In this document: piece by piece, positions 18,167 through 27,839 of the stretch
Numbering within the stretch: position 1 is the first letter of the stretch
Layout of the letters: every line of letters begins with the position of its first letter
Origin: Deltaproteobacteria bacterium
GTDB lineage: Bacteria; Desulfobacterota; Binatia; DP-6
Length of the DNA: 37,666 nt
Reading direction: 5' to 3'
Assembly: GCA_005879795.1 (NCBI GenBank)
Contig: VBKJ01000138.1
Coordinates: 1 to 37,666 of the forward strand
Made by a program: the position numbers and the translations under genes
The notes under the pieces: model-generated
The model's input: the letters and a program-made list of their open reading frames with translations, nothing else
Told to the model about the DNA's origin: nothing
Databases searched by the model: none

Positions 18167-18421
18167 ATGGCAGTGAAGATCCGACTCGCCCGCCACGGCG
18201 GCAGGAAGCGCCCCTTCTACCGCATCGTGGTCGCCAACGTGGAGTCGCCGCGCGACGGGCGGTACATCGAACAGGTCGGCGTGTACGACCCCGGCCGCTC
18301 CCCCAGCCTGATCCAGTTCCAGACCGAGAAGCTGGCCGCGTGGCTCAAGAAGGGAGCGCGGCCCACCCAGACCGTGGCGCAGCTCATTCGCAAGCACGAA
18401 GCAGCCGGCACCACCTCCTGA
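18167..18421 (+). CDS. rpsP: 30S ribosomal protein S16
   Basis: An 84-residue S16 with the family start MAVKIRLARHGGRKRPFYRI and the segment DGRYIEQVGVYDP. It binds 16S rRNA early in 30S assembly. A GGAAGGGAGTG site lies before the ATG. The gene is between ffh and khpA in the standard order. Confidence 0.97.
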   Translation: MAVKIRLARHGGRKRPFYRIVVANVESPRDGRYIEQVGVYDPGRSPSLIQFQTEKLAAWLKKGARPTQTVAQLIRKHEAAGTTS

Positions 18422-18451
18422 TGATGGCCGGTTCGAGGAGCGCTCACTTCC

Positions 18452-18688
18452 ATGAAAGATCTGGTGGAGTTTGTCGCCAAGCAACTCGTGAACCACCCGG
18501 AGGCGGTCGAGGTGAAGGAGACGCAGGGTGACACGGCCTCGGTCCTCGAGCTCAAGGTCGCGAAGGAGGATCTCGGCCGGGTCATCGGGAAGCAGGGTCG
18601 GACCGCGAAGTCGATCCGCACCATCTTGAATGCGGCCGCGTCTCGCACGAACCGCAAGGTCGTCCTCGAGATCGTCGAAGAGCGGTGA
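18452..18688 (+). CDS. khpA: KH-domain RNA-binding protein KhpA
   Basis: A 78-residue single-KH-domain protein (YlqC/KhpA). The GxxG RNA-binding loop is in LGRVIGKQGRTAKSI. The start LVEFVAKQLVNHPEAV matches the family. KhpA, often with KhpB/Jag, binds small RNAs and affects cell elongation and division in Gram-positives; its role elsewhere is less clear. It is found between rpsP and rimM in most genomes with this operon. Confidence 0.93.
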   Translation: MKDLVEFVAKQLVNHPEAVEVKETQGDTASVLELKVAKEDLGRVIGKQGRTAKSIRTILNAAASRTNRKVVLEIVEER

Positions 18689-19214
18689 GCCGGCACCGCC
18701 GGCGAGCGACGGGCTGGTCGCCGTGGGCGAGATCGTCGGTGCGCACGCCCTGCGGGGCTGGGTGCGCGTCCATGCCTACCAGCCGCCCGCGTCGAGCCTC
18801 GTCCCCGGCCGCCGCGTCCTGCTCGCGGGCACGGGCGCGGGCCGCGAGGCGGAGGTCCGGTCGGCAACCCCGCATGGCCGCGGCCTCGTGCTGCTCGCGC
18901 TCGCGGGCATCGAGGACCGCGGCGCGGCCGAGGCGCTGGTGGGCGCGCGCGTCCTGGTGCGGGCCGCCGACCTGCCGCCCGCGGCGGAGGACGAGTTCTA
19001 CTACCACGAGGTCATGGGCTTTCGCGTCGAGACGACGTGTGGCGCATCGCTCGGTGCCATCGCGGGGACCTTCACGACGGGGCTCAACGACGTGTGGGTG
19101 GTGCGCGGCGACGGCCGCGAGCACCTCGTCCCGGTCATCGCCGACGTCGTGCGCGTGATCGACCGCGGCACCCGCCGCGTTGTGATCGAGCCGCTCCCCG
19201 GGCTTCTCGAGTAG
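18630..19214 (+). CDS. rimM: 16S rRNA processing protein RimM, start uncertain
   Basis: A ribosome maturation factor that binds S19 and helps assemble the 30S head. The N-terminal RimM domain has [17 protein letters not shown], and the C-terminal PRC-barrel has [13 protein letters not shown] and [19 protein letters not shown]. Family similarity begins at about LVAVG (18714). ATG 18630 is the only canonical start that keeps this, but it overlaps khpA by 59 bases and adds about 28 residues foreign to the family. GTG 18723 cuts into the first strand. A CTG at 18714 would fit best and would be a second CTG start in this window. Confidence 0.9.
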   Translation: MRPRLARTARSSSRSSKSGEPAPPASDGLVAVGEIVGAHALRGWVRVHAYQPPASSLVPGRRVLLAGTGAGREAEVRSATPHGRGLVLLALAGIEDRGAAEALVGARVLVRAADLPPAAEDEFYYHEVMGFRVETTCGASLGAIAGTFTTGLNDVWVVRGDGREHLVPVIADVVRVIDRGTRRVVIEPLPGLLE

Positions 19215-19221
19215 CGCGGCC

Positions 19222-19950
19222 GTGCGCCTCCACGTCCTCGCCCTCTTCCCCGAGATGCTCGCCTCGCCGCTCGCCGTGGGCGTCCTCCGCCGCGCACGCG
19301 AGCGCGGCGTGGTCGAGGTCTTCCTCCACCAGCTGCGCGACTACGCGAGCGACAAGCACCTCCAGGTCGACGACGCCCCGTATGGCGGCGGCCCGGGGAT
19401 GGTGATGCGCCCGGAGCCGCTGGTGGCGGCGATCGAGCACGTCGCCGCCGCCGAGCGGCCGCGGCGCATCCTGCTCTCTCCGCGGGGCGTCCCGTTCAAT
19501 GACGAGCGGGCGCGCGCGCTCGCGTGCGAGCGCGCGCTGTTGTTGATCTGCCCGCGCTACGAGGGCGTGGACGAGCGCGTGGCCGCCTGGGTCGACGAGG
19601 AGGTCTCGATCGGCGACTACGTGCTCACGGGCGGCGAGATGGCCGCGCTGGTGGTGATGGACGCGGTGGTGCGGCTCCTCCCGGGCGCAGTCGGCAACGA
19701 GGCGTCGCCGCGCGAGGACTCCCACGCCGGGGGTCTGCTCGAACACCCGCAGTACACCCGGCCCGAGGAGTTCCGCGGCGCGCGCGTGCCGGCCGTGCTG
19801 CTCGGCGGGGACCACGCCGCGATCGCGCGCTGGCGGCGCGAGGAGTCGCTGCGGACGACGCTCGCGCGCCGCCCCGATCTCCTCGCGCGCGCGCCGCTCG
19901 GCGACGAGGACCGCGCCTTCCTCCGCCGCCTCGGGTGGCGCGATGGCTGA
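19222..19950 (+). CDS. trmD: tRNA (guanine-N1)-methyltransferase TrmD
   Basis: A 242-residue SPOUT-class enzyme that makes m1G37 in tRNAs, preventing +1 frameshifting. Family motifs are [41 protein letters not shown] and the trefoil-knot SAM site [16 protein letters not shown]. The start is GTG 19222, 7 bases after the rimM stop. It overlaps the next methyltransferase gene by 8 bases. Confidence 0.96.
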   Translation: MRLHVLALFPEMLASPLAVGVLRRARERGVVEVFLHQLRDYASDKHLQVDDAPYGGGPGMVMRPEPLVAAIEHVAAAERPRRILLSPRGVPFNDERARALACERALLLICPRYEGVDERVAAWVDEEVSIGDYVLTGGEMAALVVMDAVVRLLPGAVGNEASPREDSHAGGLLEHPQYTRPEEFRGARVPAVLLGGDHAAIARWRREESLRTTLARRPDLLARAPLGDEDRAFLRRLGWRDG

Positions 19951-20503
19951 CCTCTACCTGGCGCTCCTCCATCACCCCGTCTACGACAAGAACGGCGCCG
20001 TGGTGACCACCGCCGTCACCAACATGGACGTCCACGACCTCGGGCGTCTCGCCCGCACCTACGAGGTGCGCGCCGTCTACGTCGCGACGCCGGTGCCGAC
20101 GCTCCGCCGCCTGGTCGACCGTATCATGCGCCACTGGGACACGGGACCGGGCGCGACCTACAACCACACGCGCAAGGAGGCGCTCGCGCTGGTGCGCCTC
20201 TCGACCGACCTCGACGCGGCGATCGCGGACATCGAGCGGGAGGCGGGCGTGCTCCCGCGCCTGATCGCGACCACGGCGCGCGAGGGCGGCCGGCGTCTCT
20301 CCTCCACCGAGTTCCGCCGGCGTCTGGCCGAGCCGGGCCGGCCCGAGCTACTGATCCTCGGCACCGGCTGGGGCCTCACCGAGGACGTGATCGGACGCGC
20401 CGACGACGTGCTCGAGCCGATCCGCGGGGTGTCGGGTTGGAACCACCTCTCGGTCCGCAGCGCCGCGGCCATCATCCTTGACCGTGCGCGTGGCGACCGC
20501 TAG
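19943..20503 (+). CDS. SPOUT-type RNA methyltransferase (TM1570-like)
   Basis: A 186-residue protein of the SAM-dependent RNA methyltransferase family (PF09936-like). It starts [20 protein letters not shown] and contains the [18 protein letters not shown] segment. The knot region is [15 protein letters not shown], followed by [20 protein letters not shown]. The family is commonly encoded directly after, or fused to, TrmD; the RNA target is not firmly known. The 8-base overlap with trmD supports joint expression. Confidence 0.88.
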   Translation: MADLYLALLHHPVYDKNGAVVTTAVTNMDVHDLGRLARTYEVRAVYVATPVPTLRRLVDRIMRHWDTGPGATYNHTRKEALALVRLSTDLDAAIADIEREAGVLPRLIATTAREGGRRLSSTEFRRRLAEPGRPELLILGTGWGLTEDVIGRADDVLEPIRGVSGWNHLSVRSAAAIILDRARGDR

Positions 20504-20522
20504 AAGCAGGGCTCCCTCGCTC

Positions 20523-20861
20523 ATGAACCCCATCGACGGCATCGAAGCCGAGCAGCTCCGCAAGGTCCCCCCCTTCAAGCCGGGTGACACCGTGCGCGTG
20601 CACGTGCGCGTCGTCGAGGGCGACAAGGAGCGCATCCAGGTCTTCGAGGGCACGGTCATCGGCCGCAAGGGCGGCGCGAGCCGCGAGACGTTCACGGTGC
20701 GCAAGACGTCGTACGGGGTCGGGGTGGAGCGCATTTTCCCGGTGCACTCGCCGCGCATCGACCGCATCGAGGTCGTTGCCAAGGGCGCGGTGCGGCGCGC
20801 GAAGCTCTACTACCTGCGCGAGCGGGCCGGACGCGCCGCCCGGGTCACCGAAGAAGCCTAG
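20523..20861 (+). CDS. rplS: 50S ribosomal protein L19
   Basis: A 112-residue L19 with [28 protein letters not shown], then [22 protein letters not shown] and [15 protein letters not shown]. It lies at the 30S-50S interface. I chose ATG 20523, which matches the family length; an upstream start would add 15 foreign residues. The stop is 1 base from the stop of the convergent bactofilin gene, so both operons end back to back. Confidence 0.97.
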   Translation: MNPIDGIEAEQLRKVPPFKPGDTVRVHVRVVEGDKERIQVFEGTVIGRKGGASRETFTVRKTSYGVGVERIFPVHSPRIDRIEVVAKGAVRRAKLYYLRERAGRAARVTEEA

Positions 20862-20862
20862 A

Positions 20863-21246
20863 CTAAGCCTCCGGCAGCTCCGCCGCCACGCCCAGCTCCC
20901 CGCCCATCCGGGACCGCCCCTCGAAGGTCGCGCCCTCCTGCACCACCAGGCACTTCGTCTCGATGTCGCCGAATAGCCGCCCGCCGGCGTAGATCTCGAT
21001 ACGGCTCGCGCCCTCGACCTGACCGCGGATCTCGCCCAGCACCACCAGCTTGTCGGCGTGCACGTTCGCCTGCACGACCGCCTGCGGACCGATGATGAGC
21101 AGGTCCGAGGCGCGCAGCTCGCCCTTCAGCTTCCCCTCGATGCGTGTCGGCGTTGCGAAGGAGAGCTTGCCCGTCACCTCGGCGTCCGGCCCGAGCGACA
21201 CCCGGACGTCCTGCCAGGCACCATTCGTCGGCTTCACATCGGCCAC
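20863..21246 (-). CDS. bactofilin-family polymer-forming protein
   Basis: A 127-residue DUF583/bactofilin. The core is a right-handed beta-helix of short repeats, seen as spaced Gly/Val strands (TGKLSFATPTRIEGKLKGEL, DLLIIGPQAVVQANV, KLVVLGEIRGQVE, RLFGDIETKCLVVQEGATF). Bactofilins polymerise without nucleotide and scaffold cell-shape, polarity or envelope proteins. The GTG at 21246 is chosen because AAAGGAG lies 5 bases upstream. It follows oppF by 2 bases and ends the ten-gene run from the zinc-ribbon gene. Confidence 0.9.
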   Translation of the reverse strand: MADVKPTNGAWQDVRVSLGPDAEVTGKLSFATPTRIEGKLKGELRASDLLIIGPQAVVQANVHADKLVVLGEIRGQVEGASRIEIYAGGRLFGDIETKCLVVQEGATFEGRSRMGGELGVAAELPEA

Positions 21247-21248
21247 GT

Positions 21249-22235
21249 TCACTCCTTTCCCGGCGGCTCGGCCGGAAACACATGGCAGGCGACCGCATGG
21301 CCGCCGCGACCCGCCACGAGCGGGGGCACAACCGTCCGGCAGACGTCCTCGGCGTGAGGACAGCGCGGATGGAAAGCGCACCCCGGCGGCGGCTCGACGG
21401 GGCTCGGCACGTCACCACCCAACACCATTCGTTGCCTCCGCTGCCGCGGGTCGGGAACCGGGACCGCGGAGAGAAGGGCGCGAGTATAGGGATGACGGGG
21501 GTCCGTGTAAATCGCCTCGCGGTGTGCCAGCTCGACGATCTTGCCCAGGTACATGACCGCCACCCGATCGCTCAGGTGCTCGATGATGCGGAGATCGTGC
21601 GCGATGAAGAGCATGGTGAGGCCGAGGCGGCGGCCCAGGTCCTGCAGCAGGTTCAGGATCTGCGCCTGGATCGAGACGTCGAGAGCCGAGACGGCCTCGT
21701 CGGCCACCACGAAGCGGGGCCCGACCGCGAGAGCCCGCGCGATGCCGATGCGCTGGCGCTGGCCGCCGCTGAACTCGTGCGGGTAGCGGCGCGCGGCCTC
21801 GGGCGGAAGACCCACCAGCTCGAGCAGCTCCCGGACCCGCTCCCGGCGCTGCGCGCGGATTCCCAGGGCGTGGATCGCGAGCCCTTCGCCGACGATGCTC
21901 TCCACGCGCATGTGCGGATCGAGCGAGCCGTAGGGGTCCTGGAAGATGATCTGCATCTGGCGGCGCAGCGCGCGCAGCTCGCGCGCCCCGAGCGCCAGGA
22001 GCGAGCGTCCCTCGAACAGCACCTCGCCCGAGGTGGGCTCGATGAGGCGGAGCATGAGACGCCCGAGGGTCGATTTGCCCGAGCCCGACTCGCCGACCAG
22101 GCCGAGGGTCTCGCCCGGCTGGATGGCGAGCGACACGCCGTCCACGGCCCGCACCCAGGCGCGCGGCCCGCCGAAGAGCCCGCCCCCGATCGGGAAGTGC
22201 TTGCGCACCTCGCGCACCTCGACCAGCGGCGTCAT
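21249..22235 (-). CDS. oligopeptide/dipeptide ABC transporter ATPase, OppF type
   Basis: A 328-residue ABC ATPase. Walker A is GESGSGKST, the signature is FSGGQRQR, and Walker B is [13 protein letters not shown]; the D-loop and H-loop are intact. The C-terminal oligo_HPY extension has [15 protein letters not shown], typical of OppD/F and DppD/F. It pairs with the upstream OppD-like ATPase through an ATGA overlap. No permease or binding-protein gene is present in the window, so the membrane partner must be elsewhere. Confidence 0.92.
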   Translation of the reverse strand: MTPLVEVREVRKHFPIGGGLFGGPRAWVRAVDGVSLAIQPGETLGLVGESGSGKSTLGRLMLRLIEPTSGEVLFEGRSLLALGARELRALRRQMQIIFQDPYGSLDPHMRVESIVGEGLAIHALGIRAQRRERVRELLELVGLPPEAARRYPHEFSGGQRQRIGIARALAVGPRFVVADEAVSALDVSIQAQILNLLQDLGRRLGLTMLFIAHDLRIIEHLSDRVAVMYLGKIVELAHREAIYTDPRHPYTRALLSAVPVPDPRQRRQRMVLGGDVPSPVEPPPGCAFHPRCPHAEDVCRTVVPPLVAGRGGHAVACHVFPAEPPGKE

Positions 22236-23188
22236 AGGCGGATGCACGCGGCGCGGTGGCCGGGCGCATGCTCCTCGAGCGGCGGCACGACGCCGGCGCA
22301 GTCGGCGATCACCTGCGGGCACCGGTCGCGGAAGGTGCACCCGCTCGGCAGGCGGAGGAGGTCGGGCACCTGCCCCGGGATGGCCTCGAGACGATCGTGA
22401 CGGCCGCCCATCCCGGGGATGGAGCGGAAGAGGCCCTGCGTGTAGGGGTGCAACGGGCGGTCGAAGATCTCCAGCACCGACGCCTGCTCCACGATCCGCC
22501 CCGCATACATGATCGCGACTTCGTCCGCCTGCTCGGCGACCACGCCGAGGTCGTGCGTGATCAAGAGGAGTGCCATCCCGCGCTGCTCGCGCAACGCGCG
22601 CAGCAGATCGAGGATCTCGGCCTGGATGGTCACGTCGAGCGCGGTGGTCGGCTCGTCGGCGATCAGCACGCGCGGCTCGCACGAGATCGCCATCGCGATC
22701 ATGACCCGCTGCCGCATGCCGCCGGAGAGGCGGTGGGGATAGTCGCGCGCGCGCCGCGCGGGCTCGGGGATGCCCACCTCGGCGAGGAGCGCGACGGCGC
22801 GCTCCCGGGCCTCGCGGCGCGACACCGGACGATGGAGCCGCACCGCCTCGGCGATCTGGCTCCCAACCGTGAACACCGGGTTGAGCGACGTCATCGGCTC
22901 CTGGAAGATCATGGCCAGGCCGGCGCCGCGCACGGCGCGCATGTCGCTTTCGGGGAGCAGGAGGAGGTCACGTCCGTCGAAGCGGACCTGACCGCCCACG
23001 ATGCGGCCCGGCGGCGGCACGAGGCGCATGAGCGAGAGGGCGGTGACGCTCTTGCCGCAACCCGACTCGCCGACCAGTCCGAGGACGCGGCCGGCGTCGA
23101 GCGCGAACGACACGCCATCCACGGCGCGTGCCTCGCCGCCCTCGAGAAAGAAGGACGTGCGCAGGTCGCGGACCTCGAGGAGCGGCAT
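22232..23188 (-). CDS. oligopeptide/dipeptide ABC transporter ATPase, OppD type
   Basis: A 318-residue ABC ATPase, partner of the following OppF-type gene. Walker A is GESGCGKSV, the signature is LSGGMRQRV, and Walker B is [28 protein letters not shown] is characteristic of OppD/DppD. The C-terminal Cys motif is [15 protein letters not shown]. It starts 25 bases after a lipoprotein gene rather than after permeases, an atypical setting for this transporter class. Confidence 0.92.
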   Translation of the reverse strand: MPLLEVRDLRTSFFLEGGEARAVDGVSFALDAGRVLGLVGESGCGKSVTALSLMRLVPPPGRIVGGQVRFDGRDLLLLPESDMRAVRGAGLAMIFQEPMTSLNPVFTVGSQIAEAVRLHRPVSRREARERAVALLAEVGIPEPARRARDYPHRLSGGMRQRVMIAMAISCEPRVLIADEPTTALDVTIQAEILDLLRALREQRGMALLLITHDLGVVAEQADEVAIMYAGRIVEQASVLEIFDRPLHPYTQGLFRSIPGMGGRHDRLEAIPGQVPDLLRLPSGCTFRDRCPQVIADCAGVVPPLEEHAPGHRAACIRL

Positions 23189-23213
23189 CAGGAGTCTGTC
23201 CGGGTCGCCACGG

Positions 23214-23993
23214 TCACTCGGACAGTCCCCTGCGCCCCTCCGGCAGGGCCGCCGCCTCGAGCGGCAGCACGCGGGACGCGGGCGGCGGCGCGAACAGGGC
23301 CGGATCGACGGGCGCGTTCGGCTCGACCGCGTCGTACGCGAGGCGCGCGGCCGCCCCGCCCGCCACCGCGACCTCGACCAGATGCGGGAAGCCGTCGCGG
23401 TAGTCGTCGAACCCGACCCGCAGCGCGAGCGCCCCGTCGCGCGTCTCCTCGGCGCGCCGCACGCTGAGCGTGTCGCCCGCGAACCAGATGGTCTGCGCGC
23501 CCGCTGCGAGCGGCAGCGTCAGACGGTACTCGCCCGCGTGCGCGGCGAGCGCGGGCGGTCCGACCGCCACGCGGGCGGGCGGCAGGCCGAGCAGCACGTC
23601 GACCACGTCGCCCACCTCGACCGCCGCGCCGAGAAAGCGCCTCAAGTTGGCCGCCGAGGCCGGCCCCTCGTAGCGCGTCGACTCCGCGGGCGGGTAGGCC
23701 CACAGGATCGACCCCCGCACGCCGACCGCCAGCGCCAGCCCGAAGGGCGAGAACACGTCGATGCGCACGGCGTCCGGCCGGCGCACGAGGAGCGCCTCGC
23801 GCGTCCACAGCCCCGTGAGGCCGCTCCTCAAGCGCGCCTGTGCCCGCAACGAGGTGACTGCCGCGCGCCGCGCCGCGAGATCGCCCAACAGCTCCTCCAC
23901 CGTGACCGGCCGCAGGCCCCGCGGCCCGCGCCCCACACACCCACCGACCAGCGCGACTCCGACCAGACAGACGAGCAGGCGGCCGCGGCGCAC
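23214..23993 (-). CDS. DUF4292/LolB-like outer membrane lipoprotein
   Basis: A 259-residue protein with a short signal peptide and lipobox (LVGGC at about residues 15-19), so it should be lipidated. The mature part has an early helix [21 protein letters not shown] and then alternating strands ([33 protein letters not shown]) resembling the half-barrel of LolB, LolA and DUF4292 lipoproteins, which hold lipids or hydrophobic ligands. The start is GTG 23993, 7 bases after the TPR lipoprotein stop. A role in envelope lipid or lipoprotein handling is inferred from fold resemblance. Confidence 0.75.
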   Translation of the reverse strand: MRRGRLLVCLVGVALVGGCVGRGPRGLRPVTVEELLGDLAARRAAVTSLRAQARLRSGLTGLWTREALLVRRPDAVRIDVFSPFGLALAVGVRGSILWAYPPAESTRYEGPASAANLRRFLGAAVEVGDVVDVLLGLPPARVAVGPPALAAHAGEYRLTLPLAAGAQTIWFAGDTLSVRRAEETRDGALALRVGFDDYRDGFPHLVEVAVAGGAAARLAYDAVEPNAPVDPALFAPPPASRVLPLEAAALPEGRRGLSE

Positions 23994-24000
23994 GCCCCGC

Positions 24001-25740
24001 CTACAGCCCCGTGCCCTCGCTGCGCGCCGCGGACTCCAGCGAGTGGACCTTACCCTTCAGGCGCGCCACCTGCGCCGCTTCCTTCGCCCGCGCGAGCGCG
24101 TCCTGGTAGAGGCGGAGCGCATCGCGCGGCTTGCCCGCGCGCCCGTACGCGTCACCCAGGTGCTCGGCGACGGTCGGATCGTCGCCCGCCAGCTCGACCG
24201 CCCGCTCGAGCTGCTCGACGGCGTGCCGGTAGTCGCCGCGCTGATAGTAGACCCAGCCGAGGCTGTCCACGTAGAAGCCGTCGTCCGGCTCGATCTCGAG
24301 CGCGCGGCGGATGAGCCGCTCGGCCTCGTCGAGCTCGATGCCCATCTCGGCGTAGGTGTAGCCGAGGTAGTTGAGCGCGGCCGCGTTCTTCGGGTTCAGC
24401 TCCACGGCGCGCTTCATCTGCTCGATGGTGCGCGTCTTGTCCTTGGCCTCGTCGTAGGCCGCGCCGAGCGTGAAGCGGTAGCGGTCGTTGTCCGGGTTGC
24501 GCTCGACCACGCGCTCGAGGAGCGCGATCGCCGACTTGAAGTCCTTGCGCTCGCGGTAGAGCGAGGCCAGGTAGCTCATCAGGTCGGCGTTGTCGGGCTT
24601 CGCCTTGAGGGCCCCCGCCACCTCCCGGACCGCGTCCGAGAGCCGGTCCGCCTTCTGCATCAGGTAGGCGCGCTGGATCCGCGCGTCGACGTAGAACTCG
24701 GAGGCGGCCGGAATCTTGCCGAACTCGTCGAGGGCGCGGTCGATCTCCTTCCGCTCTCCGTAGACCGAGCCCAGGTAGTAGCGCACCCGCCAGTTCTGCG
24801 GCTCCGCCGCCAGCACCAGGTTGAACTCCTGCGCTGCGCGGTCGGGATCGCCCTTCTCCAGGTAGATGAGCCCGATCTTGGTGCGCGCCTCGCGCGGATC
24901 GGTGTCGAGCTTCTCCATCTCCTGGAACTGCGAGAGCGCCTCGTCGAGCTTCTTCTGCCCGACGTAGAGGGCGCCCAGGCGGCGGCGCACGATCACGCTG
25001 TTCGGGTTGAGGGTCAGGATGCGCTCGTAGAGCTCGATCGCCTTGTCGGTGCGGCCCTGGAGCTCGTAGGCGAGGGCGAGGTCGGTGAGGATGAGCTCCG
25101 ACTGCGGGTTCAGCTTGAGCGCCTCCAGGTAGTAGTGCTCGGCCCGGTCGAGCTGGCGGGCGGCGGCGTGGACGCGGCCCAGATAGTAGTAACCGAGGAT
25201 CGAGCCGGGGTTCCTGGCGACGAGCCGCTTGAGCGTGGCGACCGCCTTGTCGGTCTCGCCCTTCTTGCTGTAGAGGGCGCCCAGGTAGAGGTAGGCGTCC
25301 TGGCTCTCGGGATCGAGCTTCAGCACGCGCTCGTAGGCGGCGGCGGCCTCGTCGTCGCGCCCGAGGGCAGAGAGGACGCCGGCCTGGAGTCCGAGTGCCT
25401 CCACGTTGGTCGGTTCGGCGGTCACGACCGCATTCACCTGCTCGAGGGCTCGATCGAGCTGACCGCTGCGCACGTAGAGCGGGGCAAGGCGGAGGCGCAG
25501 GAGGGGCGTGTCGGGGTCGGCCGCCACCGCCGCCTGGAAGGCGGCGAGCGCCGTCTCCGTGTCGTTCTGCGTGAGCGCGACCTCGCCCCGCAAGAAGCTG
25601 CCCATCGCCGCGGCATCCGGGGGCAGCTCCGCCGCCGGACCGAAGGCAGCCTCGCGCCCGAGGAGCATGCCATGGCGCAGCCCCGCGCACCCCGTCGCCA
25701 GGAACGCGAGCATCACGGCGGCGGAGCGGGAACGGTACAT
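24001..25740 (-). CDS. TPR-repeat lipoprotein
   Basis: About 579 residues. The signal peptide ends AFLATGC (Cys at about 18), suggesting lipidation. The rest is a long array of tetratricopeptide repeats, roughly fifteen, for example DEAAAAYERVLKLDPESQDAYLYLGALYSKKG by pattern and the consensus GxxYxxxG...AExxYxxALxLNP. Such arrays scaffold protein complexes; here it precedes another lipoprotein in the same run, so an envelope-assembly role is likely. AGGAG lies 12 bases before the ATG. The specific partner cannot be read from sequence. Confidence 0.88.
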   Translation of the reverse strand: MYRSRSAAVMLAFLATGCAGLRHGMLLGREAAFGPAAELPPDAAAMGSFLRGEVALTQNDTETALAAFQAAVAADPDTPLLRLRLAPLYVRSGQLDRALEQVNAVVTAEPTNVEALGLQAGVLSALGRDDEAAAAYERVLKLDPESQDAYLYLGALYSKKGETDKAVATLKRLVARNPGSILGYYYLGRVHAAARQLDRAEHYYLEALKLNPQSELILTDLALAYELQGRTDKAIELYERILTLNPNSVIVRRRLGALYVGQKKLDEALSQFQEMEKLDTDPREARTKIGLIYLEKGDPDRAAQEFNLVLAAEPQNWRVRYYLGSVYGERKEIDRALDEFGKIPAASEFYVDARIQRAYLMQKADRLSDAVREVAGALKAKPDNADLMSYLASLYRERKDFKSAIALLERVVERNPDNDRYRFTLGAAYDEAKDKTRTIEQMKRAVELNPKNAAALNYLGYTYAEMGIELDEAERLIRRALEIEPDDGFYVDSLGWVYYQRGDYRHAVEQLERAVELAGDDPTVAEHLGDAYGRAGKPRDALRLYQDALARAKEAAQVARLKGKVHSLESAARSEGTGL

Positions 25741-25799
25741 GAAGCTCGTGCTCCTACCATGGCGAAGGAGTGCCGGCAAAGCAAACCTGCCGCGGCCGC

Positions 25800-27839
25800 T
25801 CAGGATGCGGCGTCGCTCCGCCCGCGCACGACGAGCAGCGACGACGGGCACTCGGCGGCGAGCCGCTCGGAGCGCAGCCCGAAGACGTGCGGCTCGAGCT
25901 GCCACCCCTCGCCGACACCGAGCACGGTGAGGTCGTGCGCTGCCGCCTCGCCGATCACGGTGTCGATCGGCGAGGCGGACTCGATCACGCGCATCGCGGG
26001 CACGCCCTCCGGCAGGTCGACGGCGGGAGAAGCCCCCCCGGGACGTGCGACGCCGAGCACCGTGAGCGCGGCGCGGTGCCGGCGTGCGATGCGCGCGGCC
26101 AGGCGGAGTGCGGCCCGGTCCTGCACCGTGCCGGCGAACGGCACCAGCACGCGCCGGGGCGGCCAGGAGAGGCCGCGGTCGATGAGCACCGCCACGTCGG
26201 CGTCGGCCTCGCGCATCACCCCCTGCACGGTGCCGCCGAGGACGGTGCGGCTCCACACCGGCTTGTGCCAGCCCATGACCACGAGACCCGTGCCCTTGGC
26301 GCGCACCACGTCGCGGATGTCGTCGGCGGGATTGCGCGAGAGGAACTGGAGGGGGCGCACGGTGAGCCCGTGCGCCTGGGCGTGCGCGAGGGTCGCCGCG
26401 AGCGCCGTCGAGTTGCCGGCTGCCCCCGCCGTCCCCGCCCCGAGCGCGCCGCGCTCCGGGGGCCGCTCCAGGTGGAGGACGTAGAGCGGGCTCTCGGTGT
26501 GCTCGGCGAGGGCCGCGGCCACGTCGAGGAGGAGCGGGCCGGAGCTGGGCAGCGCCACCGCCGCGAGCGCGCCGCTCGCCGCCGCCGGCGCCGCCGCGAG
26601 CTCGGCACGGAAGCGCTCGGGAGGGTAGACGGCGGCGAGCACGGGGGTGGTGGCGAGCGTCGTCACGATCGCCATGAGCACCATCATCGCGAACAGCGCG
26701 GGCGAGAGGACACCCAGGTCGAAGCCGATGTTGAGGATGACGAGCTCCATCAGCCCGCGCGTGTTCATGAGCACGCCGAGCGCGCACGCCTCGCGCCATG
26801 GGAGCCCCGTCAAGCGTGCCGCGGCCGCCGAGCCGCCGAACTTGCCCAGGGTGGCGACGCCGACCACCAGGGCGCACTGCACCCAGAGGGTAGGGGTGTC
26901 GAGGAGTCCGATCTGCGTGCGGAGGCCCGTGAAGGCGAAGTAGATCGGCAGCAGGAACACGACCGCGAAGTCCTCGACCCTGTCGACCAGCTCGCGGGTG
27001 AAGAGCGCGTCCTTCGGCATGATCGCGCCCAGCATGAAGCCGCCGAAGATGGCGTGAATGCCGATCGCGTCGGTGATGAACGCGCTCGCGAGCACGAGCA
27101 GGAACACGATGGCGACCAGATTCTGGGAGAGCCGGCCGCTGCGATCGACCATGGCGGAGAACCGCCGGAGCAGCGGCCGCACGAGGACGAGCATGACGGC
27201 CACGTACCCGACCACCAGCGCAACGGTGCGCCCGGCCGCGCCGAGGTTCGCCGCACCGACCGCCGCCACGACGAAGGCGAGCAGGCACCACGCGGTCGCG
27301 TCGTCCACCGCCGCGCAGACGATCGTCACCGCTCCCACCTTCGTCTTCAGCAGGTCGCGCTCGATGAGGATGCGGGCCAGGACCGGAAAGGCGGTGATCG
27401 ACATCGACGCCCCCATGAAGAGGGCGAAGGACACGAAGCGCACGCCGTGGGGGGCGTGCTGTCCGTACAGCCAGGCGGCGAGCCCGACGCCGAGGGCGAA
27501 GGGCACGATGATGCTCGTGTGCGAGATCACGACCGCGGTATGTCCGCGGCCGCGCATCAGCGCCGGATCGAGCTCGAGCCCGACCAGGAACATGAAGAAG
27601 ACGATGCCGTACTCGCTCAGGACCTTGAGGTGGGGGACCACGGCCGGCGGGAAGAGCGCGGCGGAGACGCCCGGGGCCACCCACCCGAGGAGCGAGGGGC
27701 CGAGCAGGATGCCGCCCACCACCTCGCCCACCACCTGCGGCTGCCCGACGGCCCGGAGCGCGACGCCGAGCAGGCGCGATACGGTGAGGATGACGAGGAT
27801 GTCGACGGTGATGACGCTGAGCAGGCGCTCGGGGGACAT
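25800..27839 (-). CDS. cation:proton antiporter (CPA2) with C-terminal USP-like domains
   Basis: About 679 residues. Residues 1-420 form 12-13 membrane helices of the monovalent cation:proton antiporter-2/KefB-NapA fold. IVFFMFLVGLELDP, SMSITAFPVLARIL and the paired aspartates 179-180 in CAAVDDATAW are family marks; a DD pair is typical of electrogenic exchangers. Residues about 430-679 are two tandem domains resembling universal stress proteins (SPLYVLHLERP..., then RVLVPFAGTVQDRAALRLAARIA and SLLVVRG at the end), probably a cytoplasmic nucleotide-sensing regulator. The ATG shares one base with the moaE stop (TGATG). Transported ion (Na+ or K+) is not determinable. Confidence 0.92.
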   Translation of the reverse strand: MSPERLLSVITVDILVILTVSRLLGVALRAVGQPQVVGEVVGGILLGPSLLGWVAPGVSAALFPPAVVPHLKVLSEYGIVFFMFLVGLELDPALMRGRGHTAVVISHTSIIVPFALGVGLAAWLYGQHAPHGVRFVSFALFMGASMSITAFPVLARILIERDLLKTKVGAVTIVCAAVDDATAWCLLAFVVAAVGAANLGAAGRTVALVVGYVAVMLVLVRPLLRRFSAMVDRSGRLSQNLVAIVFLLVLASAFITDAIGIHAIFGGFMLGAIMPKDALFTRELVDRVEDFAVVFLLPIYFAFTGLRTQIGLLDTPTLWVQCALVVGVATLGKFGGSAAAARLTGLPWREACALGVLMNTRGLMELVILNIGFDLGVLSPALFAMMVLMAIVTTLATTPVLAAVYPPERFRAELAAAPAAASGALAAVALPSSGPLLLDVAAALAEHTESPLYVLHLERPPERGALGAGTAGAAGNSTALAATLAHAQAHGLTVRPLQFLSRNPADDIRDVVRAKGTGLVVMGWHKPVWSRTVLGGTVQGVMREADADVAVLIDRGLSWPPRRVLVPFAGTVQDRAALRLAARIARRHRAALTVLGVARPGGASPAVDLPEGVPAMRVIESASPIDTVIGEAAAHDLTVLGVGEGWQLEPHVFGLRSERLAAECPSSLLVVRGRSDAAS

